Source: Photobacterium sp. JCM 19050
Lineage (GTDB): Bacteria; Pseudomonadota; Gammaproteobacteria; Enterobacterales; Vibrionaceae
Direction of reading: 5' to 3'
Assembly: GCA_001310455.1 (NCBI GenBank)
Contig: BAXG01000016.1
Coordinates: 35,045 to 99,044 of the forward strand
Length of the DNA stretch: 64,000 bases
Each line of letters begins with the position of its first letter. The stretch's first letter is position 1. Positions 19,304 to 28,957 of the stretch are shown piece by piece. The notes below the pieces were generated by a model. The model saw only the letters and a list, made by a program, of their open reading frames with translations, made no database searches and was not told the origin of the DNA. The position numbers and the translations under genes are program-made.

Positions 19304-20240
19304 AGTGTACCCATTTACGCTGTAACCAGAACTGTAACGCTGTCAGAACCAGAATCATTGCAAACATGACCCACACAATGGCAGAGGCATAACCCATCTG
19401 GAAACTCTGAAAACCTTTTTGGAAGATATTGTAACCAAGCGTGGCAGTTGCAGAACCAGGCCCGCCTTGAGTCATGATGTATATCTGATCAAATACCTGC
19501 AATGCGGTAATTGCCGTCATGACTGTACCGAAAAACACGGTCGGGGAGATAAGTGGCAATCGAATCTTCCAAAAACGGTCCCAGGCGCTCGCTCCGTCTA
19601 TTCTTGCAGCTTCCAAATAGGTTTCAGGTACCATGTCTAACGCGGCATTAAAAAGCACTGTGTTGTAGCCAACGCCGGCCCAAACAGACACAATGACGAC
19701 GGCTTGCATGGCAAGTTCTTGGCTAAGCAGGAAATTTGGGAATGTGATAGACAGTTGCGTTAATACACTATCCAGCAAGCCTTCTGGAGCAAAAATCAGC
19801 ATCCATACAATGGACACACCGATAGTCGGGGTAAAGGTCGGCAAGAAGAAAATAATCCGAAACCATTTCTGGCCCATTTTCATACTTGATATCCACACTG
19901 CCAAACCCAGCGAAATGGCAATATTTAAAAAGAGATACTCAGCTGTGAAAAAAAGTGTGTTTCCCAGGACACCCCAAAATTGCGTATCGTTTGTCAGCAA
20001 ACGCGTGTAGTTATCAAATCCAATAAAAGATGGTGACTTCAGAAGTTGCCAGTCGGTAAAACTTAGAATAAACGACGCCACAATTGGGATAATTACAAAC
20101 AGTAATAATCCAATGAATCCCGGCAACAGAAAGAAAAATGCAGCTTTTGCTTCACGTCTGTCCAAGCGATTCATACGCTTTTTCGTACGGGTATTCCCCG
20201 TATCGACAGACGCTAAGCTGCTATCTCTAGATATTGTCAT
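19293..20240 (-). CDS. fucoside ABC transporter permease (MalF type)
   Basis: Inner-membrane permease, 315 residues, intact. A basic cytoplasmic N-terminus (TRTKKRMNRLDRREAK) precedes six helices. The ATPase-docking loop is TYLEAARIDGASAWDRFWKI with RLPLISPT next, and IYIMTQGGPGSATATL is the CUT1 permease signature near the end. It is translationally overlapped with the next permease and lies 62 bp behind the binding-protein gene. Confidence 0.92.
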   Translation of the reverse strand: MTISRDSSLASVDTGNTRTKKRMNRLDRREAKAAFFFLLPGFIGLLLFVIIPIVASFILSFTDWQLLKSPSFIGFDNYTRLLTNDTQFWGVLGNTLFFTAEYLFLNIAISLGLAVWISSMKMGQKWFRIIFFLPTFTPTIGVSIVWMLIFAPEGLLDSVLTQLSITFPNFLLSQELAMQAVVIVSVWAGVGYNTVLFNAALDMVPETYLEAARIDGASAWDRFWKIRLPLISPTVFFGTVMTAITALQVFDQIYIMTQGGPGSATATLGYNIFQKGFQSFQMGYASAIVWVMFAMILVLTALQFWLQRKWVHYDN

Positions 20241-20302
20241 GTTGAATCCTTATTTGGGGTAATCCGGGTATGTCGGATTACCCCAAAGTTTAATAAATTA
20301 CG

Positions 20303-21514
20303 TTACGGAAGCTGGTTTTGAATATTGTTAAGTACGCTCTCCACTGTTTCTTCTTCAGTTAATGCAAGAGGAATGTATTGTGAAATCAGGCTCTGAAACT
20401 CATGCCAGCCATCATTGATAGGTACTGGTGAGGAGTTAGAGAAAGCTTGATCCAGACTTTCTGAGGCGAAAAGGACACCATCGGCAGCATTGTTGAGCCA
20501 ATACTTTTGCTCAGCGGTGCGCCCGGGAAGAGCACGCCCTGCAGATGCCAGGATTTTAGCCGCTTCAGGACCGGTGATAACTTTCAATGCTTTAAAGGCC
20601 GCTTCTTTATGCGGGGTTTGAGCTGAAATACCGAAACCTGAACCTGCAGTTAAAGCACGTGTGCCTTTGTCGCCGCTTGGCAACGTAGCGACACCCATTT
20701 TGAAATCAACCTGGTCTTTCAAACCAACCATAATCCATGGGCCATCGATCATCATTGCTGCGTTACCAGAAGTGAATCGGCTGCGAGCAGAATCATCGCT
20801 TCGTGCTGAGGTAAACAGCGGTGAAACTTTGTCTTTAACAACCAAATCCACAATGTTTTGCACTGCAGCACGGTATCCTGCATTTGCTACGTCAAACTCG
20901 TTGTTTTTGTCCATGTAATCTGCGCCTTGAGCAACAGAAAGCGTAACAAAGTCCAGGTTTTGAAGTGCAAAGCCCCATTTGTCATCGTCGGTCATCTTTT
21001 TCGCGGCCGCTCGGAAATCGTCGAACGTCCAATCCGGTGTCGGAAGTTCTAAGCCTGCTTCTTCAAACCTGTCGGCGTTGTAGAACATGACCCAAGGTCC
21101 GAGGTCATAAGGTAATGCGTACTGATCACCTTCATACGAAAGCCCGTCGATAATAGAAGACTCGAACGGTTCGGTACTGAAGTTGTCTTTTTCAATCAAA
21201 CCATTCAAAGGCATCATTGCAGGGTAATATCTCGGCAGACGCATCGACTGGATGGCGATGATGTCACCGATCTGACCAGACGCTGCCAATACAGGAAGTC
21301 GATTCCAGTAATCTGACCAACCAGATAGTTCGAGTTTTACACTGATGTTGGGGTGCTTTTCGTTTACTAACGACGCAATTTCCTCCCACATTGCTTTATT
21401 AGCGTTGCCGCCCCACATCTGCCACTTAAGCTCAATTTTCTCTTCTGCGGTAACGGGTAACGCTGCGGCAGCAGCCAGTAACAATGTACAAATAGACCTG
21501 AGAATTGATTTCAT
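20303..21514 (-). CDS. fucoside ABC transporter substrate-binding protein
   Basis: Periplasmic solute-binding protein of the CUT1 family, about 403 residues, intact. It has a Sec signal peptide ending near LPVTAEE, and typical elements YALPYDLGPWVMFYNADRF, AAMMIDGPWIMVGLKDQ and SGFGISAQTPHKEAA. I place the start at the second of two ATGs (21514) because the AAGGA site is correctly spaced from it and too close to the first (21520). It lies 63 bp after the alpha-L-fucosidase gene in the same operon, which suggests a fucosylated oligosaccharide as ligand; that is inference. Confidence 0.9.
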   Translation of the reverse strand: MKSILRSICTLLLAAAAALPVTAEEKIELKWQMWGGNANKAMWEEIASLVNEKHPNISVKLELSGWSDYWNRLPVLAASGQIGDIIAIQSMRLPRYYPAMMPLNGLIEKDNFSTEPFESSIIDGLSYEGDQYALPYDLGPWVMFYNADRFEEAGLELPTPDWTFDDFRAAAKKMTDDDKWGFALQNLDFVTLSVAQGADYMDKNNEFDVANAGYRAAVQNIVDLVVKDKVSPLFTSARSDDSARSRFTSGNAAMMIDGPWIMVGLKDQVDFKMGVATLPSGDKGTRALTAGSGFGISAQTPHKEAAFKALKVITGPEAAKILASAGRALPGRTAEQKYWLNNAADGVLFASESLDQAFSNSSPVPINDGWHEFQSLISQYIPLALTEEETVESVLNNIQNQLP

Positions 21515-21577
21515 TGCCATCTTCCTTGTTTTCGGTTCCTAAAATGGTCGGTGTGTTATCACCGACCCAAATGCCTG

Positions 21578-22918
21578 CTAGCCATTGTCCTTAAGCACCA
21601 GTTCAATAACCGGTGAAATGGTTTCTGGCTTTTGTACAGGTAGTTCTAACGCGATATAGTCTCCTTCAATGCTGACTTCGGTTAATTCATAATTCTTGTT
21701 TTCTGGTTCAAGCCACTTAACCTGGCTTGCATCGTGTAAAAATTGTGCATATTTGATTTTTCCACCAAGGTTTTTCAGGTGAATATGTCTGAATGGCCAA
21801 TTTTGTACGTGCAGATAAAGCCGGTTCCCTTTTTGAGTGAATCGACAGCCATTTGGTGCTTCAAATTCTGATTGGCCCGCACCGTATATAGAACGGTCGT
21901 TTACGTGCAGCCAGTCTTTGTACACCTGCAACGCGTTGTTGGCCCTGGAATCAAAATTGCCTCTTCCTGTTGGTCCAACGTTCATAAGGAGGTTGCCTCC
22001 AAGGGCCACAGTGTCGACCAGCATGTTGATAAGTTGCGAAGCATCTTTCCACGTTGATTCATCTCGGTGGTAACCCCAAGAACCGCTCAGGGTATGGCAG
22101 GCTTCCCAGCGCACAGCCTGCCCATCAACGGTGGGAGCCGTGCTTGGGGTGTACTGTTCTGGGGTAACCAGATCTGGCAAGTTGTCTGCAGAACGCTGAA
22201 TATCCAATCTGTCCCCAATAATGATGTTGGGTTGCAGCTCACGAACCATTGCTTCAAGTCGCTCACTGTCCCAATCCTTACGACCTTTGCCTGGGAAGCC
22301 GTTGTAAGGGCGGCTTGCGTAACTGAAATCAAACCAGATAATGTCGATCTCACCGAAATTAGTTAGGAGTTCCCTTACTTGATTATGGAGGTATTCTGTA
22401 TAAATTGAGATCTGGCGATCTTTATTTATTTCATGCGCATCCGGGTGGTTTCGTTGCGGGTGAAAAAGATCCAGTGTGAAGTGTTCGTGATGCCAATCAA
22501 TCAATGAATAGTAGAATCCTACCTTTAAGCCGGCATCGCGCATTGCCTGGACATATTCAGCTAACAAATCGCGTTGAAAAGGTGTGTTGGTTACTTTGTA
22601 ATCCGTATATTTCGAATCCCACAGACAAAAACCCTCGTGGTGTTTAGTGGTTAACACCACGTATTTCATTCCGGCCGCTTTTGCTTTCTCTGCCCACTCT
22701 CGAGGGTCATACAAATCTGGGTTGAAATTTTCAAAATATGCTTCGTATTCCTCGGAGCTCATTTCTTCTTTGCTTTTTAGCCACTCATGTCTAGCGCCTA
22801 ATGCATAGAGGCCGAAATGAATAAACATCCCGAAGCGGCTCTCTTCAAACCATGCTTTTCCTTGCTGATCGTTTTTATCTATCTGATTGTTCTTGGGCTG
22901 TTGGTGTCCGAGGTTCAT
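21578..22918 (-). CDS. alpha-L-fucosidase, GH29 family, cytoplasmic
   Basis: Retaining glycoside hydrolase that releases L-fucose from fucosylated glycans. The 446-residue frame is intact and shows GH29 landmarks: GMFIHFGLYALGARHEWL, VLTTKHHEGFCLWDS with the conserved His-His, FYYSLIDWHH, and IDIIWFDFSY containing the expected nucleophile aspartate. LLMNVGPTGRGNFD closes the barrel, and a small beta-sandwich domain follows. There is no signal peptide, so it should act in the cytoplasm on sugar taken up by the ABC importer encoded downstream. It is the first gene of the operon, divergent from the LacI regulator. No fucose-catabolic genes (fucI, fucK, fucA) are in the window. Confidence 0.9.
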   Translation of the reverse strand: MNLGHQQPKNNQIDKNDQQGKAWFEESRFGMFIHFGLYALGARHEWLKSKEEMSSEEYEAYFENFNPDLYDPREWAEKAKAAGMKYVVLTTKHHEGFCLWDSKYTDYKVTNTPFQRDLLAEYVQAMRDAGLKVGFYYSLIDWHHEHFTLDLFHPQRNHPDAHEINKDRQISIYTEYLHNQVRELLTNFGEIDIIWFDFSYASRPYNGFPGKGRKDWDSERLEAMVRELQPNIIIGDRLDIQRSADNLPDLVTPEQYTPSTAPTVDGQAVRWEACHTLSGSWGYHRDESTWKDASQLINMLVDTVALGGNLLMNVGPTGRGNFDSRANNALQVYKDWLHVNDRSIYGAGQSEFEAPNGCRFTQKGNRLYLHVQNWPFRHIHLKNLGGKIKYAQFLHDASQVKWLEPENKNYELTEVSIEGDYIALELPVQKPETISPVIELVLKDNG

Positions 22919-22959
22919 TCTTATGCTCCCTGTTACATCTACATCTACACTTTTTGTTT

Positions 22960-22968
22960 ATCGAACCG
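22960..22968. promoter_or_regulatory. candidate LacI-family half-operator 1
   Basis: ATCGAACCG lies in the fucosidase-lacI divergent gap, 42 bases upstream of the fucosidase start. The same nine-mer occurs inverted at 23122, so the two may be halves or degraded copies of an ATCGAACCGGTTCGAT-like operator. Confidence 0.4.
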
Positions 22969-23121
22969 TTTTACATTTTTAAGTTAGTCCCATTTCAATT
23001 AACATGTCAAACATTTTATTAACAAAGTTAACAATGTCTTTTGAGTCAGGGCTATAACGTGGTAGTGTGTGCTTTAGTGATGTTGTTAACGTAAAGATTC
23101 TTTCCATTTAACAAAATAGAG

Positions 23122-23130
23122 CGGTTCGAT
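23122..23130. promoter_or_regulatory. candidate LacI-family half-operator 2 at the regulator start
   Basis: CGGTTCGAT, the exact complement of the site at 22960, ends two bases before the LacI ATG and overlaps its ribosome-binding region. This placement would allow autoregulation and looping with the first site. GTTAAC repeats also occur between the two sites. Confidence 0.4.
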
Positions 23131-23132
23131 AT

Positions 23133-24140
23133 ATGGCAACAATTCGTGATGTGGCAAAACTTGCTGGTGTATCTGTATCGACAGTTTCACTTTCCATCAA
23201 CAATCCGGGGCGCGTTGGTAAAAAAACCCTCCAGCGAGTCCAAAAAGCCATCATGGATGTCGGGTATGCTGCAGACCCTGTTGCCCGCAGTCTCGCCAGC
23301 GGAAGAAGCCATTTGATTGGCTTTGTTGTGGGGAACGTTGCTGACCAGTTTTTTGGGAATATCCGTCGGGCGTTGGAAGCTTATGCGGTTGAGCGAGACC
23401 ATTTTGTTCTGATTACAGACTCAGCATCAGATTTGGAAAGAGAGCAAACACTGATTCGCCACCTTGTAGGGCTGAAAGTCGCTGGGTTGGCAATGAGTCC
23501 CGCTGGGTTGAATCAGGATTACGTTGATTTTATTGACGGATTGAAAATCCCAGTGGTCTGTTTTGACCAGAAAATAGATGGGTTAAACCGCGATTTTGTG
23601 GGTTCAAATAATTACGCTGCCGCAGCAATGCTTACGGAGCATCTCTTACATCTGGGCCACACCCGGATAGGTTTCATTAGCGGGCCTGACTCTTTGTACA
23701 CGGCAAGGGAACGTTATCGAGGCTTTATTGAAACCATGAACTCGGCGGGTATTGAGGTTGACCCCTCATTAGTTGTGAATGGGCAATATACACGTATCTC
23801 AGGCTATGAGTCGGCAATGAAGCTTTTGGTAAAGCGAAATCGCCCTACAGCAATTATCGGCTCGAACAATACGGTTGCTCTTTCTGCACTCCAGGTCATT
23901 CAAGAATTGGGATTAAATTGCCCGGACGATGTTTCCCTGGTAATGATTGATGACTTGCCGTGGACCAGTGTGATCACGCCACGGATAACTATGGTGGTTC
24001 AGGATACCAAGCAACTCGGTGAAATTGTGGCGTCTCGTCTGTTGCGCCGTGTCACTTCGGAAGAACTCGCAAACGAGCCGCCTCAAGATTTCCTGCTTGA
24101 TCCAAAATTTGTACCGGGGAATTCTTGCAGAAAAATCTAA
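23133..24140 (+). CDS. LacI-family transcriptional regulator of the fucoside operon
   Basis: A 335-residue LacI/GalR regulator. The helix-turn-helix is TIRDVAKLAGVSVSTVSLSI, with hinge-helix residues in DPVARSLASGRSHLIGF. A periplasmic-binding-protein-like effector domain follows (LGHTRIGFISGPDSLYTARE, DDVSLVMIDDLPWTSVI). The frame is intact. It is divergent from alpha-L-fucosidase and its ABC transporter with a 214-bp gap, so it is very likely the local repressor, induced by an imported fucoside or by fucose; the inducer is inferred. Confidence 0.92.
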   Translation: MATIRDVAKLAGVSVSTVSLSINNPGRVGKKTLQRVQKAIMDVGYAADPVARSLASGRSHLIGFVVGNVADQFFGNIRRALEAYAVERDHFVLITDSASDLEREQTLIRHLVGLKVAGLAMSPAGLNQDYVDFIDGLKIPVVCFDQKIDGLNRDFVGSNNYAAAAMLTEHLLHLGHTRIGFISGPDSLYTARERYRGFIETMNSAGIEVDPSLVVNGQYTRISGYESAMKLLVKRNRPTAIIGSNNTVALSALQVIQELGLNCPDDVSLVMIDDLPWTSVITPRITMVVQDTKQLGEIVASRLLRRVTSEELANEPPQDFLLDPKFVPGNSCRKI

Positions 24141-24260
24141 AACATTATTTCGTTTGCTGTTGTCAATGAATCGCAGACCTGTCTTGGTGGATATTGCATC
24201 CATTCAATACAGGTCTGAAATACCAGGTTTTTACTTCGCTCAAATACCGGCCGACTATTG

Positions 24261-25150
24261 TCAGGCTGGCTCCGCACGATTTTCGTATTTTTTCATATAC
24301 GATGCTGTTGAAATCGTATTTCCGACAGACGCTGAAATAACAAGAAGAATGGCAGCCCACTGGGAATGCGTAAGCAATTCATGAAGAAACACATAGCCGA
24401 CTAATGCAGCCACGGCGGGTTCAAGGCTGGTAAGGATGCTGAAAGTCTGTTGCGGCATGTTTTTCAGCGCCACCATCTCCAGTGTATAGGGGAGGGCGCT
24501 GGAAATAATGCCAAGTATCAAACCCAGCAGTAAAACGTGGGGGGTGAAAACGTTAAGTGGTGTACTCACCAGCCCAACAGGCAATGCAATGGTGGCAGCA
24601 ACCAACATCCCCCAGGCGACTGTTGTTCCTCCTGGGGCCAGATTGCCCGCTTTCTTTCCGAACAGGATGTACCCACCCCAACAGGTACTTGCTGCCAATG
24701 CATAGGCGATACCTACCGGGTCTAATGCATGGGCGCCTGTAAGTCGGGCACCAAAAGAAGTATTCCCCCAAACGCCATAAATACCCAGACAGAATCACGC
24801 ATCCGGCGCATGGTCAGCATAGCCACCGTCAGTGGGCCGATAAACTCCAGTGCAACGGCAATACCGATAGGAATGCGCTCAATGGCGAGGTAAAAAAGAA
24901 TTTTCATACCAGCCAGGCATAAGCCATAGACGATTATCGCGTACCAGTTTTGTCTTGCTGGGCATTTTCGCCAGGGCTTGAAGACAAGCCACAGCACCAA
25001 AGCGGAAAAGGTCACGCGGAGGGCGCTGGTTCCCAATGGACCCGCGACAGGGAAAAGCTGTTTTGCGAAGGTTGATCCTGTCTGAATGGTGAACATTGCG
25101 GCAAAGATGCAAACGATTGCGATAAGTAAATTTTTTTGTTGAGAAGGCAT
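24261..25150 (-). CDS. rhtA: RhtA-type threonine/homoserine exporter (EamA/DMT), frameshifted
   Basis: Inner-membrane exporter of the drug/metabolite transporter superfamily with ten predicted helices in two EamA repeats, about 296 residues like E. coli RhtA. Conserved stretches are GTSALRVTFSALVLWLVFKP, IPIGIAVALEFIGPLTVAM and SSALPYTLEMVAL with LTSLEPAVAALVG. The frame breaks near 24721; adding one T gives MHLDPVGIAYAL, which links the repeats. I start at MPSQQKNLL (25150); an upstream ATG at 25180 is possible. RhtA exports threonine and homoserine in E. coli; the substrate here is assumed from similarity. Confidence 0.82.
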
Positions 25151-25422
25151 TACGCGACCGAAAAAGCCATAAGAGAACATATGAGTATGGGTATTTTATT
25201 CCTTAATTTAGTTAAAGCTACTGCAAGCGCATTAAATTCACACTGAATGTTTCGGTACTTCTATTAACGAAAGAAGAAACTAACCAAATCAGGACGAAAT
25301 TCCCCACCTTATTCGCTTTAAAATGGGTCTCGCTGATGATAAAACAGTCAATTGTTTACAACAATTTAACTAAAAACACTACACTAGAAAAAGACATGAA
25401 GTAATGGCAGAGCAATGGACGA

Positions 25423-27483
25423 ATGCGAAATGCCTCAAGCAGTACTGATAGGGTTATGAGTTTTCCAATACTGACAGACATCTTCCACAGTATCCCAATT
25501 ATGATTGCGGTGCTGGACAAAGACTTACGGTACATCGTGGTCAGCCAACGTTACCTTGAGTACATTGATAAACAAGGATACGAGGTTCTCAACCATTCGG
25601 TAGAAGAAGCGCTCCCTCAGCGCCTTTATGATCTTGCCTACCCGAATTTGGTCCGTGCGTTAAAGGGCGAGCACATCAGTTACGAGGTGGAATTACCCTC
25701 TGAGACGGATGAAAAACGCTTTATGAACATCCAGTACCATCCCCGTTTCAATGCAGGTGGGGAGCAGATAGGGGTACTGATGTCCGGTATTGAGATTACC
25801 GGCCTTAAAAAAACAGAGGTTGAAAAGGCCAGGATCCAGGATTATCTCCACACTGTCTTTAAAGAGATTGGTCAGGGAATCGCGATTGTCAATGAGTCGG
25901 AAAACCTGCTCCTTAATAACCCTCTCTTTTCAGAGATGGTTTGCGCAGAGAGTGAAAAAATCAAAAGCCTCCTGCCAGTTTTTAACTTCAGTTTGGTTGA
26001 TGTGCTGTTGGAACTTGGGTGGCAGTTGTGTCACGAAAACACTTTCGACGATACGCTAAACCTAACCAAGCTGGATAAGAACCAACAACTTATCGTCAAA
26101 GAGAACCGATATCTGAACGTTCGTGAGAAAGCGGTTCAGGATGGCGGCTTCTGCTATACCTTCAAAGATGTCACCGAGTTGCTCCAGGACAAGCGCAAGC
26201 TTATTCACCTTGCCACACATGATTCCCTGACCCAACTTCCGAACCGTTTGTTGCTGAATGACCGTATCGAGCAGAGCGTTGCGCTTTCACTCCGGCAACG
26301 GACGAGCAGTGCGATGATATTTATCGACCTCGACCTTTTCAAAGCGGTAAATGATACCTACGGTCACCAGGTTGGGGATGATTTGTTGGTACAGATCTCT
26401 GACCGTCTCAAGAATATAAGCCGCAGGACGGATACCATCGCCCGATTCGCAGGAGATGAGTTTATGCTGGTGTGTGGCGGCTTTCATAACAAGGAATCCA
26501 TCATACGGCATGCAGACAGGGTTCAGAATGCGTTGACTGGGGTATATACGGTAGAGAATACGTCGATAAAAATGTCTGTCAGTGTTGGTGTGGTCGTTGC
26601 GCCAGAAGATGGCACTGATGCCAGCGAGCTGATTCGTAAGGTTGATACGGCCCTTCATGCCAGCAAGTCGATGGGGAGAAACCGGATTTCATTTTTCAAT
26701 CCGGAAATGGAAATCTCCACCCGTCAGCATATGCTGATATCCAACAGTCTGTCTGAGGCGATGGAAAACGACGAAATTTCTGTCGTGTACCAGCCGGTGT
26801 TTGATTCCACCGGGAACATATCTGGCGTCGAGTCTCTAGCCCGTTGGTACAACGATACGCTGGGTCATGTGTCGCCGGAAGAATTTATCCGCATTGCTGA
26901 GACGACCAACCAGATATCTGAGTTGGGGGAATACCTCAACCGGAAAACGTTCTCTGAACTCCGGCAATGCGAATCGCAGACCGGAAGGTCACTCCGTGTC
27001 GCCATCAATGTTTCTCCGTTGCAGCTAAACAGCTCGACGTTTCCGGGAAAGCTGCTCGAAATCTGCTCAGAAAACGGGTTTTCTCCGGAAAATGTGGAAA
27101 TTGAAATCACTGAGCAGATGATATTAAGCAACATGAAAAACGTACCGGAAGCGATCAGACAGCTAACTCAGGATGGTTTTCACCTTGCGATAGATGACTT
27201 CGGAACCGGCTATTCTTCCATGACGCATTTGCGAGAGTATCCATTTAATACGGTGAAAATCGACAAAAGCTTCTTCCTCGCGAGCGAAGACGAGAAACAA
27301 AGAGCCATGGTGAGGGTCATCTGTTTTATGGCTGAACAGTTAGGTCTGCGGGTGGTCGCTGAAGGGATCGAAACAGAAAACGACAGTACGTTTGCTTTGA
27401 GCAGTGGGTGTGATTTCCTCCAGGGGTATTTGATGGCCAGACCCATGCCTCTTGGAGATCTTATCCGGTTTTTGGGTAAGTGA
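25423..27483 (+). CDS. PAS-GGDEF-EAL cyclic-di-GMP protein
   Basis: Cytoplasmic c-di-GMP turnover protein of 686 residues, intact. Residues approximately 15-125 form a PAS fold (IMIAVLDKDLRYIVVSQRYL) and 140-240 a second, more diverged PAS-like segment. The cyclase domain has DSLTQLPNRLLLNDR and DLDLFKAVNDTYGHQVGD, but its signature is AGDEF in place of GGDEF, which may lower or abolish cyclase activity. The phosphodiesterase domain has ESLARW (ESL for EAL), NVSPLQL, EITEQMI, DDFGTGYSSM, VKIDKSF and VAEGIETE. All the metal- and base-binding acidic residues and the catalytic lysine are thus present, so it is probably an active EAL enzyme with a GTP-sensing GGDEF-like module. That activity split is inference. 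Confidence 0.9.
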   Translation: MRNASSSTDRVMSFPILTDIFHSIPIMIAVLDKDLRYIVVSQRYLEYIDKQGYEVLNHSVEEALPQRLYDLAYPNLVRALKGEHISYEVELPSETDEKRFMNIQYHPRFNAGGEQIGVLMSGIEITGLKKTEVEKARIQDYLHTVFKEIGQGIAIVNESENLLLNNPLFSEMVCAESEKIKSLLPVFNFSLVDVLLELGWQLCHENTFDDTLNLTKLDKNQQLIVKENRYLNVREKAVQDGGFCYTFKDVTELLQDKRKLIHLATHDSLTQLPNRLLLNDRIEQSVALSLRQRTSSAMIFIDLDLFKAVNDTYGHQVGDDLLVQISDRLKNISRRTDTIARFAGDEFMLVCGGFHNKESIIRHADRVQNALTGVYTVENTSIKMSVSVGVVVAPEDGTDASELIRKVDTALHASKSMGRNRISFFNPEMEISTRQHMLISNSLSEAMENDEISVVYQPVFDSTGNISGVESLARWYNDTLGHVSPEEFIRIAETTNQISELGEYLNRKTFSELRQCESQTGRSLRVAINVSPLQLNSSTFPGKLLEICSENGFSPENVEIEITEQMILSNMKNVPEAIRQLTQDGFHLAIDDFGTGYSSMTHLREYPFNTVKIDKSFFLASEDEKQRAMVRVICFMAEQLGLRVVAEGIETENDSTFALSSGCDFLQGYLMARPMPLGDLIRFLGK

Positions 27484-27497
27484 TTCCCAAGACAGAT

Positions 27498-27522
27498 AAA
27501 CGGCTCCTGCGGGAGCCGTTTT
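27498..27522 (+). terminator. terminator after the PAS-GGDEF-EAL gene
   Basis: Stem AAACGGCTCC / GGAGCCGTTT, four-base loop, T residues; also suited to the convergent PepSY gene. Confidence 0.8.
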
Positions 27523-27538
27523 CATAGCGGCGAGCAAA

Positions 27539-28945
27539 CTAGTTTAGTGCCCGGCGCAGACCGTCAATTCGATTAACAACCAAAAAGTCGAACAGCAGAA
27601 AGCCGAGAATTGCGATCGCGGCAAGTGGCACTAAAAAGGACACGACAACCATCACTGCTAGGAAACTTCGGGTTAACTTAACATCAAGTTGGCGGGGTGG
27701 TGCGGCCAAGCCCTGGGCTTTTTGTGGCCTGCGCTGCCACCACATGATAACGCCACTGACTGCGAGTAAAATCACGAACAGGCAGAACAGCGTGTTAATC
27801 CAGAGGTTCCACACTCCCAGACTGCCTTTGTGAAGCGCGATGCCAGCTGCCATAGATTTTGCCATCAGGTTGTATTCTTCCCAACCGATATTCGCAAGGG
27901 TTTCCCCGGTATAGCGATCGATATGGACGGTGATGTCCTGAGTTGGGTCTTTGATGTCACCACTCATTGTTGCCGCAGAAATGGTGTAAACCCCCTCAGG
28001 TTTTTGTGGAAGACTGATCCTGTAGGTTGTCAGCCCCATTGACGACGCTTGGGCAGCAACTGTATCCAGGCTTTGAACACCCGAATGGTCCGCGGTATTC
28101 GGACGGGATTCTGGCATTTTGGTAAGTTCGAGGTTCCAGGGAACTTCCTCTACCACTCCGGTATTCATAGATGCATGAGTCGTGTCAGAAACCGGTACGT
28201 TTTTAAAACGTTCTTCGGGAAAACTACTCCAAGGTTGCACCAGTTTGCTGCCCCAAACGCCTGTCCAGGCAAGTCCGGATAACAAGAAGAACAGCAAAAC
28301 AATAATGGAAGCTCCTCCGAGGTTGGCGTGCAGGTCCCGCCAGAATATTCGGGACCCGGACATCATGCGGATTCTGAAAAAGCTGAGTTTCTGGGCCTGT
28401 GAACGTGGAAGCCACAGGTAAAGTCCGGAAATAATCATGATGATGCCGAGGCTGGCGGATAGCTCTACAAAGCGATCGCCCCAGTCACCAACCAGGAGAT
28501 TGCCGTGAATGTCATTCATGACCGAGTAGAAACTTTCGTCTTCGTTTCTGCTGCCGGTGATTTCAGCGGTATAAGGGTTAACAAAGACGGTGTGGTTTTC
28601 GCCATCGATTTTCACCGAGAACCGGGCTGCATCAGTGTCAGTTTGTGGCGTAATGTACTTTTTGATGGTGGCATCCGGGAATTGCTCCGATACGGACTGT
28701 TGCAACGAATCCAGTGAGTCACGCTCAGAATTACCCGGTACGGAAACTTTCAACATCTCCCGGTTCATCATCGTATCGATAGCGTTGCTCCACAACATGC
28801 CAATCCCGGTGATGGAAAGCATGATCATGAAGGGGACGACGAACAGCCCGGAATAAAAGTGCCATCGCCAGACGGCAATGTAGTGTTGCAAGTGCTTGGC
28901 CGGAGAGCGTTCTCCCACCGGCTGATTGATGGATACATCAGACAT
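27539..28945 (-). CDS. PepSY-domain membrane protein (PiuB type)
   Basis: Inner-membrane protein of 468 residues with four to five helices and two periplasmic PepSY-like regions. The N-terminal RWHFYSGLFVVPFMIMLSIT and the later FWRDLHANLGGASII with conserved histidines (also DIHGNLLVGDWGD and IALHKGSLGVWNLW) are typical of PiuB/FsqB-like proteins. Those proteins are often found with TonB receptors and are implicated in reduction of ferric siderophores. It follows a DUF2946 gene by 61 bp and is preceded by an AAGGAG site that sits directly behind a stable hairpin (28958-28984). Iron regulation is plausible for the family, but I see no clear Fur box. Confidence 0.85.
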   Translation of the reverse strand: MSDVSINQPVGERSPAKHLQHYIAVWRWHFYSGLFVVPFMIMLSITGIGMLWSNAIDTMMNREMLKVSVPGNSERDSLDSLQQSVSEQFPDATIKKYITPQTDTDAARFSVKIDGENHTVFVNPYTAEITGSRNEDESFYSVMNDIHGNLLVGDWGDRFVELSASLGIIMIISGLYLWLPRSQAQKLSFFRIRMMSGSRIFWRDLHANLGGASIIVLLFFLLSGLAWTGVWGSKLVQPWSSFPEERFKNVPVSDTTHASMNTGVVEEVPWNLELTKMPESRPNTADHSGVQSLDTVAAQASSMGLTTYRISLPQKPEGVYTISAATMSGDIKDPTQDITVHIDRYTGETLANIGWEEYNLMAKSMAAGIALHKGSLGVWNLWINTLFCLFVILLAVSGVIMWWQRRPQKAQGLAAPPRQLDVKLTRSFLAVMVVVSFLVPLAAIAILGFLLFDFLVVNRIDGLRRALN

Positions 28946-28957
28946 AAAATGCTCCTT

